Part shown: piece after piece, positions 35,676 to 48,308 of the stretch
Layout of the letters: every line of letters starts with the position of its first letter
Position numbering within the stretch: the first letter of the stretch is position 1
Source of the DNA: JAVVHH01 sp963848035
Lineage (GTDB): Bacteria; Pseudomonadota; Alphaproteobacteria; Acetobacterales; Acetobacteraceae
Length of the DNA: 64,000 bases
Reading direction: 5' to 3'
NCBI GenBank assembly: GCA_963848035.1
Contig: CAWKCD010000001.1
Span: 3,472,001 to 3,536,000, forward strand
Notes under the pieces: generated by a model
What the model was told of the DNA's origin: nothing
Seen by the model: only the letters and a program-made list of their open reading frames with translations
The model's database searches: none
Position numbers and translations under genes: made by a program

Positions 35676-38441
35676 ATGAGCGGCTTATCAAACAGGCGCA
35701 GACTACCGGTTCGTGTCATACTCCTCTTCGTAGCGGTCGTTCTCGTTCTCCCTGGCTTGTTCTTCGGCGGCATTCTGTTGGATCAGTTCGCCGAGAGTGA
35801 GCGGGCCGATAACCGCGCCGAACTGCTATCGACCGCCGCGCGAATCGCCGACGCCGTCGACCGCGAACTCGGCGGCTTGGTCATGGCCGCGCGTGTGCTC
35901 GCCATCTCCGACCGTGTCGCCGGCGCCGATCTCGCCGCGTTCGCGTCGGAGTCGCGAGCTGCCAGCAGCGTGCTCGGACATCCAGTCTTTCTCGTTTCCA
36001 CCGACGGCACCCGCCTGATGACGGCCGGCGCGGAAGATGACGCCGATCTGGCGTCGGGCGCCGACGCCGACATCCAGCGCGTGGTTTCCGGTCGACGGCC
36101 GGTCATCTCCAACCTGCTCGGCCGTGAGAAGCGGCACATGCACACGGTCGTGCTGGCTCCGGTGTTCCGCGGCGAGGAAATCGTCGCCGTCATCGGCGTC
36201 GCGGCTGCTCCCAACTTTTTCGTCGATCTGCTGCGGGATCAGTCGCTCGGAGAGGGATGGGTCGCCACCTTGCGCGACCGTGACGGGGCGCTCCTCGCCC
36301 GCACGGAAGAGACCGAGCGGTTCCTCGGCATGCCATCGAGTGCGCCGATCGCGCCCAGCCAAGTCGCAGCGATCGAGACGCTCGACGGCATACCGGCCAT
36401 GGCGGCCTCGGCGCCCGTGCGGGCTTCGGGCTGGCGCGTGTCGGTCGCGGTGCTTCGCGAGGTCGTCGAAGCGCCGATCCGCAAATCCGAGCGCTGGCTC
36501 GCGCTGACCGGCGCCGGCGCCATGGCTTTGGGCATCGTGCTGGCCTGGCAGCTCGCCACACGCATATCGGGGCCACTATCGGCTCTTGCCCAGGCTGGGC
36601 GGGACCTTGGCGCGGGCCGGGACGTCGCGCCGGTGCGGTCGGCGATCAGCGAGGTTCAGGACGTGTCCGCCGCGCTCATCGGTGCGCATGACCAACTGCT
36701 CGACCGCAGCTCGTCGCTCGCCGCCGAACGGGCGAGGCTCGCCGCCATCATCGAAACGGTGCCGGTTGGCTTGCTGATCGCCGACGCCTCGGGCAGCACG
36801 GTCGCCGGCAATCGGCAGCTCGCGCGCATGCTGCCGGTCGCGTCAGCGGACGGCGCACCCAAGTCGGCAACCCGCCCGGCCACACAGGCCAGCTTGGTTG
36901 CCATCGACGAGCAAGGCCAATCCGTGCCGGACCATTCCATGCCGTTGCGGCGGGCTCTGGCCGGCGAGGACCCGGCCGAATTGCGCTGCCGGTTCCGCCG
37001 CGTGGACGGATCCTTGTTCTGGGCGCAAGCCGTGGCGGCGCCGGTCGCGGGCGCCAATGGCCAAGTGATCGGGGCCGTGCTCGCTCTACTCGACATCGAT
37101 GATACTGTCCGCGCCCGTCAGCAGAAGGAGCGGTGGGCGGATCAGCTTGGGGCGGAGGTGAAAGCCAGAACGAGCGAGCTCGAGCAGATCAACCGCAAAT
37201 TGCGGGACGAGGTGACGGCGCGCGGCCGGGCCGAGGACCAATTGCGGCAGGCGCAGAAGATGGAGGCCGTCGGCCGGCTGACAGGGGGCATCGCGCACGA
37301 CTTCAACAATCTGCTTACGGTCATCCTCGGCAGTCTCGAGCTGCTGCGGCGCCGGGTCAGCGAACCGTCTGCGATCCGGTTCCTCGACAGCGCCACCGAC
37401 GGCGCTAACCGCGCCGCGGAGCTGATCGGGCAACTCTTGGCGTTTTCGCGCCGGCAGCCGCTGAACCCCCAGCCGCTCGACGTGAACCGGCTGGTGATTG
37501 GGATGAGTTCGCTGATGCGCCGCAGCCTCGGCGAGACCATCACGATCGAGACGGTGCTGCAGGACGATCTGTGCCAGGCGTTCGCCGATCCCAATCAACT
37601 CGAGAGCGCCCTGCTCAACCTCGCGGTCAATGCCCGCGACGCCATGCTTGACACCGCCACCGGCGGCGGCTTGCTGAGGATCCAGACGTCCGCCGTGACT
37701 CTCAAGGCCGCCGAAGCGCGCGACGGTGGTTTGCGGCCCGGCGAATACGTTGTGATCGCGGTGATCAACTCCGGCGGCGGCATGTCGCCGGAGACCGTCG
37801 CACAAGCGTTCGAGCCGTTCTTCACCACGAAGCCGCACGGTAAAGGTACCGGATTGGGCCTCTCGCAGGTACACGGTTTCGCGGTCCAGTCCGGCGGGCA
37901 TGTGACCATCGACTCCCAACTCGGAAAGGGCACCGCCGTCAGCCTGTTTCTCCCGCGCACGCCCGCCGACACCGTCCCGAGACCCGGCAGCGCGGTGCGC
38001 CCGGTCACCCAAGTGGCGCGCGTGCCCGGGATCGTCGTGCTCGTGGTGGAGGACGAGCCAGCGGTGCTCCTATTCGCGGCCGAAGCACTGCGCCTGCTCG
38101 GCTACGTTGTACTCGAGGCCAGCAGCGGCGAGCGGGCGCTCGAAATCCTCGCCCTGCATCCAGAGATCGGACTGATGCTCACCGATGTCGTGATGCCTGG
38201 GATGAACGGCCGGCAACTGGCGCGCGCGGTCGAGCGCCGCCGCCCCGACCTGCCGATCCTGCTGGCCAGCGGTTACAGCCGAGCGCCCGAGGAGAAGGAG
38301 GATACGCGGTGGGAGCTGCTGCCGAAGCCGTTCAGCGTCACCGACCTGGCCGGCGCCATCGACAGGACCTTACGCAAGCAGCGTAATCGGATCGCCGCGC
38401 GTGATCCGGCCGCCCTCCACGACCTCGGCATGAACGCCTAG
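35676..38441 (+). CDS. Hybrid sensor histidine kinase with C-terminal receiver domain
   Basis: This membrane sensor is 921 aa from ATG 35676. Order: helix 1 (about 12-35), a periplasmic Cache-like sensor to about 275, helix 2, a HAMP-like segment (RISGPLSALAQAGRDLGAG), and a PAS region near 365 (IIETVPVGLLIADASG). HisKA follows with the phospho-accepting His541 in AHDFNNLLTVILGSLELL, then a HATPase (LLNLAVNARDAML, GKGTGLGLSQVHGF) and a receiver with Asp837 (LMLTDVVMPGMNG). The HDFNNLL box places it with PAS-rich hybrid kinases of alphaproteobacteria. No cognate regulator is adjacent. Its last 72 bases overlap the convergent MOSC gene. Confidence 0.92.
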   Translation: MSGLSNRRRLPVRVILLFVAVVLVLPGLFFGGILLDQFAESERADNRAELLSTAARIADAVDRELGGLVMAARVLAISDRVAGADLAAFASESRAASSVLGHPVFLVSTDGTRLMTAGAEDDADLASGADADIQRVVSGRRPVISNLLGREKRHMHTVVLAPVFRGEEIVAVIGVAAAPNFFVDLLRDQSLGEGWVATLRDRDGALLARTEETERFLGMPSSAPIAPSQVAAIETLDGIPAMAASAPVRASGWRVSVAVLREVVEAPIRKSERWLALTGAGAMALGIVLAWQLATRISGPLSALAQAGRDLGAGRDVAPVRSAISEVQDVSAALIGAHDQLLDRSSSLAAERARLAAIIETVPVGLLIADASGSTVAGNRQLARMLPVASADGAPKSATRPATQASLVAIDEQGQSVPDHSMPLRRALAGEDPAELRCRFRRVDGSLFWAQAVAAPVAGANGQVIGAVLALLDIDDTVRARQQKERWADQLGAEVKARTSELEQINRKLRDEVTARGRAEDQLRQAQKMEAVGRLTGGIAHDFNNLLTVILGSLELLRRRVSEPSAIRFLDSATDGANRAAELIGQLLAFSRRQPLNPQPLDVNRLVIGMSSLMRRSLGETITIETVLQDDLCQAFADPNQLESALLNLAVNARDAMLDTATGGGLLRIQTSAVTLKAAEARDGGLRPGEYVVIAVINSGGGMSPETVAQAFEPFFTTKPHGKGTGLGLSQVHGFAVQSGGHVTIDSQLGKGTAVSLFLPRTPADTVPRPGSAVRPVTQVARVPGIVVLVVEDEPAVLLFAAEALRLLGYVVLEASSGERALEILALHPEIGLMLTDVVMPGMNGRQLARAVERRRPDLPILLASGYSRAPEEKEDTRWELLPKPFSVTDLAGAIDRTLRKQRNRIAARDPAALHDLGMNA

Positions 38442-39170
38442 GTCCGGATGGCCGTAGGTGGCCATCAGTTCGCGCACCGGATCAGCGTCCCGGTCGGCCG
38501 TCTCCGGATTGACCTGCGTCGCATTGCAGCGATTGGTGCGCTTGACGACACGCAGCGTGACCGTGCCGATCTCGAGAAGCTGTCCGACCCAGTCGAACTC
38601 GCTCCACGGGCTGTCGCCGCTGAAATAGATGTTGGCCCGGAACCGGATTGGAGCGCGCGTCTGACCGATCGCGCGCTCGAAGGCGTGCAGGCTGGTCAAG
38701 TTCAGCAAGCTGACGACCGGCGCGCGCTGATCGCCGAAGACATGGCCGGGCACATGATGGAAGATCGGCGCGCCACGCGCTCCCTCGCCTAGATACTCGA
38801 TGAGGAACGTCGCGATGTGCGCCCGGCCAGCCTCGGTCAGGGGGGTATCGACGACGCCCGAGCCGTCCGGCGCGCGAATGGTCAGCATCTTGTCGTGCGG
38901 GTCGAACGCCGCGCGCAGCTTTGCGATGCGGGCGTTCTTGAGCAGGCACATGAAGTTGGATTTGTGCATGAACACCGGCGCCGCCGGGTCGAACCCGCTG
39001 TCTCCTTGCGCGAGCGCGAAGGCGCGATCCCAAGGCAGCGCCTGGCCAGCCTCCACCTCCACCGTCTCGAGCGCCTCCGCCGTGAGACCTTTGACGGGGT
39101 AACGATACAAACGATCGACGTGCACGGTGGACGTTCCCTTGAGTCGGTCGGGCACAACTACCACTTTCAT
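38370..39170 (-). CDS. MOSC domain protein with MOSC N-terminal beta-barrel
   Basis: This protein of about 266 aa begins with a MOSC_N beta-barrel (VDRLYRYPVKGLTAEALETVEV). A MOSC C-terminal half follows (FRANIYFSGDSPWSEFDWVG, VVKRTNRCNATQVNPETADRD) with the conserved Cys in TNRCNAT. The family moves sulfur or reduces N-hydroxylated compounds with the molybdenum cofactor. ATG 39170 is used; a start 24 codons upstream is open, but the added part is basic and unconserved. The 3' end overlaps the convergent kinase by 72 bp, so one of the two C-termini must tolerate shared coding. Confidence 0.85.
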   Translation of the reverse strand: MKVVVVPDRLKGTSTVHVDRLYRYPVKGLTAEALETVEVEAGQALPWDRAFALAQGDSGFDPAAPVFMHKSNFMCLLKNARIAKLRAAFDPHDKMLTIRAPDGSGVVDTPLTEAGRAHIATFLIEYLGEGARGAPIFHHVPGHVFGDQRAPVVSLLNLTSLHAFERAIGQTRAPIRFRANIYFSGDSPWSEFDWVGQLLEIGTVTLRVVKRTNRCNATQVNPETADRDADPVRELMATYGHPDLGVHAEVVEGGRITRGDPITLLA

Positions 39171-39247
39171 ATGAAACGGTCTCGGCCGCGTTGCCTCCTG
39201 ATAGGGACGCCGCCTTGCCTGTCGCCTGATGCAAAGGGACACAGAGA

Positions 39248-41836
39248 ATGGACATTGAAAAGTTCACCGAGCGTTCGCGGGGCTTCCTGCAAGCCGCGCA
39301 AACGATCGCGATCAGAGAATTCCATCAGCGGTTGACCGCGGAGCACCTGCTCAAGGCGCTGCTGGATGATGAAGAGGGCGCGGCTGCTGGGCTGATCCGT
39401 GCCGCAGGCGGCAATCCGCAGGCGGCCAAGAGCGCGATCGACGCCGAGGTGGCCAAGTTGCCGAAGGTGCAGGGTTCCGGCGCGGCCGGCCAAGCGCCGC
39501 AGATTACCCCCGAGCTCGTTCGCGTGCTCGACGCGGTTCAGCAAGCGTCGATGAAGGCTGGCGATCAGTTCGTGGCGCAGGACCGGTTGCTGCTCGGCAT
39601 CGCCGCCAGCGACACGGCGGCGGCACGCGCCTTGCGCAGCGCCGGCGCGACGCCGTCCGCGCTCGAGAAGGCCGTGGCCGACATCCGCAAGGGCCGAGTC
39701 GTCGATAGCCCCAGCGCCGAGCAGAATTTCGACGCGTTGAAGAAATACGCCCGCGATGTCACCGAACTGGGCCGCCAGGGTAAGCTCGACCCGGTGATCG
39801 GCCGCGACGAAGAGATCCGTCGCACCATCCAGATCCTGGCCCGCCGCACCAAGAACAACCCGGTGCTGATCGGCGAGCCCGGCGTCGGCAAGACCGCCAT
39901 CGTCGAAGGCCTCGCACTGCGCATCGTCAACGGCGACGTGCCGGAAGCGCTGCGCAACAAGCGGCTGATGGCGCTCGACCTCGGCGCGATGGTCGCGGGT
40001 TCGAAATTTCGTGGCGAGTTCGAGGAACGGCTGAAGGCCGTGCTGAAGGAGATCGAGTCGGCCGAGGGCCAGATCATCCTGTTCATCGACGAGATGCACA
40101 CGCTGGTCGGCGCCGGCAAGGCCGATGGCGCGATGGATGCGTCCAACCTGCTCAAGCCCGAACTGGCCCGTGGCGCGCTCCACTGCATCGGCGCGACCAC
40201 GCTGGATGAGTATCGCAAGCACATCGAAAAGGACGCGGCGCTCGCGCGGCGCTTCCAGGCGGTGTTCGTCGGCGAGCCGAGCGTGCAGGACACGATCAGC
40301 ATTCTTCGCGGCATCAAGGACAAATACGAACTGCACCACGGTGTCCGCATCACCGACGGCGCCATCGTCGCGGCGGCCACGTTGTCAAATCGCTACATCA
40401 CCGACCGATTCCTGCCGGACAAGGCGATCGACCTGATCGACGAAGCCGCGAGCCGGCTGCGAATGGAGGTGGACAGCAAGCCCGAGGAACTCGACGAACT
40501 TGATCGCCGGCTGATGCAGCTCAAGATCGAGCGCGAGGCTCTACGCCGTGAGAGCGATGCGGCCAGCCGCGAGCGGCTGGAGAAGCTCGAGACCGAGATC
40601 GCCGATTTGACCGAGAAGTCGGACGCGATGACCGCAACCTGGAAATCCGAGAAGGATCGGGTCAACGACACCCAGAAGCTCAAGGAGCAGCTCGATCACG
40701 CGCGCTCCGAGGTGGAGATCGCGACCCGCAATGGCGATTACGCCAAGGCTGGCGAGCTGATGTACGGCCGCATCCCTGATCTCGAGCGCAAGATCGCCGC
40801 CAACGGCGATGGCGCGCGCCTGGTCAACGAGGCGGTGACCGAGGATCAGATCGCGGGCGTCGTGTCGCGTTGGACCGGCATTCCGATGGAGCGGATGCTC
40901 GAGGGTGAGCGCGCTAAGCTGGTCCGCATGGAAGACGACCTGCGCAAGCGCGTCATCGGCCAGGAGGATGCGCTGCGCCACGTGGCCAACGCCGTCCGCC
41001 GTGCCCGTGCCGGGCTGCAGGATCCGAACCGGCCGATTGGTAGCTTCCTGTTCCTCGGCCCCACCGGCGTGGGCAAGACCGAGCTGACCAAGGCGCTGGC
41101 CGCGTTCCTGTTCGACGATGACCGCGCGATGGTGCGCATCGACATGAGCGAGTTCATGGAGAAGCACGCGGTCTCGCGGCTGATCGGCGCGCCGCCGGGC
41201 TATGTCGGCTATGACGAGGGCGGCGTGCTGACCGAGGCGGTCCGCCGCCGGCCGTATCAGGTCATCCTATTCGACGAGGTGGAGAAGGCGCACGAGGACG
41301 TCTTCAACATCCTGCTTCAGGTGCTCGACGACGGGCGGCTGACGGACGGGCAGGGGCGCACGGTCGACTTCCGCAACACGATCATCGTGCTGACCAGCAA
41401 TCTCGGCAGCGACATCCTGGCGGCACAGCCGGACGGCGAGATCCCGCCGCTGGCGCAGGCCCAGGTGCTCAAGGTGGTGCGCGAGCATTTCCGCCCGGAG
41501 TTCCTGAACCGGCTGGACGAGATCGTCCTGTTCCGTCGCCTGCAGCGCGCCGACATGGCCCGCATCGTCGAGATCCAGCTGACCCGGCTGCGTGAGCTCC
41601 TGCAGGACCGACACATCGCGCTCGAGCTCGACGAGGGCGCGACGGCATGGCTGGCCGAGCAGGGCTACGATCCGGTCTACGGCGCGCGTCCGTTGAAGCG
41701 TGTCATCCAGCGCAGCTTGCAGAACCCCCTCGCGGGCCTGCTGTTGGACGGCACCATCCACGATGGGGAAACCGTCCACATCGGCGCGGGCCGAGACGGC
41801 CTGCTGATCAACGAACGCGAGGCGGCCGCCGCCTAA
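39248..41836 (+). CDS. clpB: ATP-dependent chaperone ClpB
   Basis: ClpB is a hexameric disaggregase working with DnaK. It is 862 aa. An N-terminal Clp domain (about 1-150) precedes AAA1, whose Walker A is GEPGVGKT at 209-216. A coiled-coil middle domain (about 410-520; LDELDRRLMQLKIEREALRRES) follows, then AAA2 with GPTGVGKT at 604-611 and VILFDEVEKAHEDVFN. The middle domain separates it from ClpA and ClpC. A heat-shock promoter is likely, but I cannot point to a convincing one. A CTCTCCC hairpin lies just downstream. Confidence 0.96.
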   Translation: MDIEKFTERSRGFLQAAQTIAIREFHQRLTAEHLLKALLDDEEGAAAGLIRAAGGNPQAAKSAIDAEVAKLPKVQGSGAAGQAPQITPELVRVLDAVQQASMKAGDQFVAQDRLLLGIAASDTAAARALRSAGATPSALEKAVADIRKGRVVDSPSAEQNFDALKKYARDVTELGRQGKLDPVIGRDEEIRRTIQILARRTKNNPVLIGEPGVGKTAIVEGLALRIVNGDVPEALRNKRLMALDLGAMVAGSKFRGEFEERLKAVLKEIESAEGQIILFIDEMHTLVGAGKADGAMDASNLLKPELARGALHCIGATTLDEYRKHIEKDAALARRFQAVFVGEPSVQDTISILRGIKDKYELHHGVRITDGAIVAAATLSNRYITDRFLPDKAIDLIDEAASRLRMEVDSKPEELDELDRRLMQLKIEREALRRESDAASRERLEKLETEIADLTEKSDAMTATWKSEKDRVNDTQKLKEQLDHARSEVEIATRNGDYAKAGELMYGRIPDLERKIAANGDGARLVNEAVTEDQIAGVVSRWTGIPMERMLEGERAKLVRMEDDLRKRVIGQEDALRHVANAVRRARAGLQDPNRPIGSFLFLGPTGVGKTELTKALAAFLFDDDRAMVRIDMSEFMEKHAVSRLIGAPPGYVGYDEGGVLTEAVRRRPYQVILFDEVEKAHEDVFNILLQVLDDGRLTDGQGRTVDFRNTIIVLTSNLGSDILAAQPDGEIPPLAQAQVLKVVREHFRPEFLNRLDEIVLFRRLQRADMARIVEIQLTRLRELLQDRHIALELDEGATAWLAEQGYDPVYGARPLKRVIQRSLQNPLAGLLLDGTIHDGETVHIGAGRDGLLINEREAAAA

Positions 41837-41851
41837 CCTGCTGACTTTGCT

Positions 41852-41879
41852 CCACCCTCTCCCGCCGGGAGAGGGGTGG
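41852..41879. repeat. CTCTCCC-GCC-GGGAGAG hairpin after clpB
   Basis: CCACCCTCTCCC pairs with GGGAGAGGGGTGG across GCC, with one extra G. It lies 16 bp past the clpB stop without a T-run. It resembles the shorter hairpins at 2096-2126 and 27085-27105, suggesting a repeated intergenic element. Confidence 0.6.
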
Positions 41880-41958
41880 GGTGAGGATGTTCGAGACGGC
41901 GAAACCTCCGACGCATAGCTGCCCCAAGCAAGATGCGCCCTTTTGAGCTGTCATCGTG

Positions 41959-41987
41959 TTGACACGCTAATCCAGGGGACATATACC
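41959..41987 (+). promoter_or_regulatory. rrn operon promoter (-35 TTGACA, -10 TATACC, 17-bp spacer)
   Basis: TTGACA (41959-41964) and TATACC (41982-41987) are exactly 17 bp apart. GCTCCCGACG downstream is where transcription would start, about 200 bp before 16S. It is the best housekeeping-sigma promoter in the window. Confidence 0.85.
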
Positions 41988-42022
41988 GCGGCTCCCGACG
42001 ACGACGAACTTGGTCGACGGAC

Positions 42023-42034
42023 TGTTCTTTGACA
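42023..42034 (+). promoter_or_regulatory. boxA antitermination element in the 16S leader
   Basis: TGTTCTTTGACA matches the boxA consensus (TGCTCTTTGACA-like) bound by NusB/NusE. A G/T-rich leader of about 150 nt follows up to 16S. Confidence 0.8.
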
Positions 42035-42187
42035 ATTAAATCTGATGAACGGAATGGATATATTGGCGGCGTTCTCATGCTTTGGTGTGTGGATGTTTTG
42101 CTGATTGATGTTTTTGTTTGGTTAGTCAGTTGTTTTGTGTTGCTGGGGTTTGTGTTCGTTTGGTGTCTTCGGCTTGAGGATGCTGGA

Positions 42188-43677
<1,490 letters not shown>

Positions 43678-43888
43678 AAGGATATCTGTTGAGCTTGGTT
43701 TCGGCTGGGTTTGATGGATGTTCGCAAACCTGGGTTTCGGCCTGGGAAAAGTCCTTCGGCGGATGTCGGAGGCACTCGAACTCTAGCCGGCACTGGCTGT
43801 CTAGGCAGAGCTTCGTCAGTGGATGTCCTGGGTAACTTGCGAAAGCGGGGGTCCCGAGGGCGCCGTCAATGTATCCCTTTCCGTTTAT

Positions 43889-43962
<74 letters not shown>

Positions 43963-43980
43963 TTCCGTTTGCCGGCTGGC

Positions 43981-44071
43981 GAGCTCGTAGCTCAGTTGGT
44001 TAGATCGAGGAGCGAAGCTCATCGATCGCTTGATAAGCGTGGGGTCGGAGGTTCAAGTCCTCTCTGGCCCA
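43981..44071 (+). pseudogene. tRNA-Ile pseudogene with a palindromic insertion
   Basis: This is a near copy of the preceding tRNA-Ile: GTAGCTCAGTTGGTTAGA, the anticodon loop with GAT, and the T-arm are kept. A 22-nt segment (44005-44026) replaces 5 nt between the D-arm and anticodon stem. It reads TCGA-G-GAGC-GAA-GCTC-A-TCGA, a self-complementary hairpin. The acceptor stem has two mismatches (GAGCTCG against CTGGCCC). It is therefore unlikely to yield a normal tRNA, though excision of the hairpin cannot be excluded. The same GAGCGAAGCTC core occurs at 44196-44216. Confidence 0.8.
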
Positions 44072-44094
44072 TTCTTGATGGCTTATGGGTTCTT

Positions 44095-44167
44095 GGGGGC
44101 GTAGCTCAGCTGGGAGAGCACCTGCTTTGCAAGCAGGGGGTCGTCGGTTCGAACCCGTCCGTCTCCA
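44095..44167 (+). tRNA. tRNA-Ala (TGC), 16S-23S spacer
   Basis: The acceptor stem GGGGGCG pairs with CGTCTCC (G-U pairs). The anticodon loop TTTGCAA within CCTGC/GCAGG gives TGC. The discriminator is A and CCA is not encoded. Confidence 0.95.
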
Positions 44168-44195
44168 TGGTTGCGGTTCGCGCCATGGGCGCGAA

Positions 44196-44216
44196 CGATC
44201 GAGCGAAGCTCGATCG
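44196..44216. repeat. Perfect 9-bp-arm palindrome CGATCGAGC-GAA-GCTCGATCG
   Basis: It lies in the 434-bp spacer between tRNA-Ala and 23S (44168-44601). That spacer otherwise holds a second small hairpin (about 44229-44253) and a boxA. The core GAGCGAAGCTC is identical to the hairpin inserted in the tRNA-Ile pseudogene. Confidence 0.7.
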
Positions 44217-44341
44217 AGCAAACCATCCGAAGCGCCTACGGCGCGAAGGGTTTGCGGGGCGGGTGAGTGTTTGAGTGGTTTGGATCTGGTTTCGAGCTGT
44301 TGGCTCGAAGTCTGATCTTAGCCTTTGTTGGTTAAGGTCTT

Positions 44342-44350
44342 TGTTCTTTG
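44342..44350 (+). promoter_or_regulatory. boxA-like element in the 23S leader
   Basis: TGTTCTTTG, followed by TTGATTGTGAATC, resembles the 16S-leader boxA at 42023. It sits where a second boxA is expected, 250 nt before 23S. Confidence 0.6.
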
Positions 44351-44601
44351 TTGATTGTGAATCAGGTTCTGTTGCGTCCTTGGGCGTGATGGGACACCTC
44401 GGAAGGGGATCGGTGGCGCAAGTCACGCGGTTCTCGACGGTGGTGGTCTGTTTGTTCTCGAGGGCGTGGAAAGTGTGTGTGTAATTGGCTCATCCGCAGT
44501 GCTGGACGAGGGTCGTCTCCTTCTCTGACGACCGGCGTTTGGCGACTGACAGCTGTTGGATGGGTCCTGTGCGAGGCTTACAGGGCGAAAGCTCTGAGGT
44601 T

Positions 44602-47343
<2,742 letters not shown>

Positions 47344-47476
47344 ACCAATACCTCGCACAGCACTCATCCAACACACAAAACACACACACCAACCAAACAG
47401 CCAAAACCGTCCACATCAGGACAACACCCCTGAGCAACGACGACCAAAAGCCAATCAACAGAACCTAGGTTTGGAC
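47344..47476 (+). other. C/A-rich, G-poor 23S-5S spacer
   Basis: This 133-bp spacer is strongly biased to A and C on the plus strand (for example ACACACAAAACACACACACC). It is complementary in character to G/T-rich parts of the 23S leader such as GTGTGTGTGT near 44475. A long pre-23S processing stalk is the likely reason. No gene is seen. Confidence 0.55.
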
Positions 47477-47594
47477 GACCTGGTGGCCATGGCGGAGGGA
47501 CCACACCCGATCCCATCCCGAACTCGACCGTGAAAACCTCCAGCGCCTATGATACTGCACCTCAAGGTGCGGAAAAGTCGGTCGCCGCCAGGTC
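47477..47594 (+). rRNA. rrf: 5S ribosomal RNA
   Basis: GACCTGGTGGCCATGGC at the 5' end pairs with GCCGCCAGGTC at the 3' end. The internal CCCGATCCCATCCCGAACTC is the conserved 5S core. The length is about 118 nt. Confidence 0.94.
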
Positions 47595-47632
47595 TTCCAA
47601 ACCTACATCCACAATCAACACAACCACACCCA

Positions 47633-47709
<77 letters not shown>

Positions 47710-47762
47710 TATCCACGATCGATTGAGGTGGTCCCCATTGGCGAGACAGTTTGGCGACTCTG

Positions 47763-47983
47763 TTAAGCTCGGTCCTGGTTCAGTCCATCAGTCCAAGCCG
47801 CCAATCTCTTTGTCTCGTTCCCGATCGCGATCGCCGCGTATGCCTCGTCCGGGGTCAAGCCGCCCAACGAGGAGTGAGGCCGACGACCGTTCTAGTAGCC
47901 GATCCATCGAGCAAGCCCCGCGCGCAATTCCGAGCCGGTCTCAAACGCGTGCAGGTAGACGCACTCGTATTGCAGACTACGCT
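47763..47983 (-). pseudogene. OrfB of the older IS3 element, 3' fragment beyond the inner IS
   Basis: Reading on after the insertion gives RSLQYECVYLHAFETGSELRAGLARWIGY, then a TAG, then NGRRPHSSLGGLTPDEAYAA, the usual end of an IS3 OrfB. It rejoins the 49242-49952 part across one CGCT copy. The TAG at about 47892-47894 replaces the conserved residue before NGRRPH. Confidence 0.8.
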
Positions 47984-48044
47984 TGACCTGCCCCCTTCCT
48001 GATCCCTCGGTTTTTGCGAGAGTCCGTCGCAACGGAGACGGACG

Positions 48045-48308
48045 ATGCGAAAGAGCAGATTTGACGAGGCGCAGATCATCGGTGTTTTGCGCGAGCAAGA
48101 GGCGGGCGGGACGACCGAAGAGGTTTGTCGGCGCCACGGCATCAGCCATCAGACATTTTACCGGTGGAAAGCGAAGTATGGCGGCTTGGGCGTGTCGGAT
48201 GCGCAAAAGCTGAAGCAGCTCGAGGACGAGAACCGTCGGCTCAAGAAGCTGCTGGCGGAGTCGATGCTGGATGTCGCCTCACTGAAGGATCTTCTGGGAA
48301 AAAACTGA
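48045..48308 (+). CDS. IS3-family transposase OrfA
   Basis: This 87-aa DNA-binding part of the transposase has a helix-turn-helix (EEVCRRHGISHQTFYRWKAKYGG) followed by a leucine-zipper-like coiled coil (KLKQLEDENRRLKKLLAE). It ends at TGA 48306 right after the heptamer A-AAA-AAC (48299-48305), where ribosomes can slip -1 into orfB. The start MRKSRFDEAQIIGVLREQ is typical for the IS407 group. Confidence 0.93.
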   Translation: MRKSRFDEAQIIGVLREQEAGGTTEEVCRRHGISHQTFYRWKAKYGGLGVSDAQKLKQLEDENRRLKKLLAESMLDVASLKDLLGKN

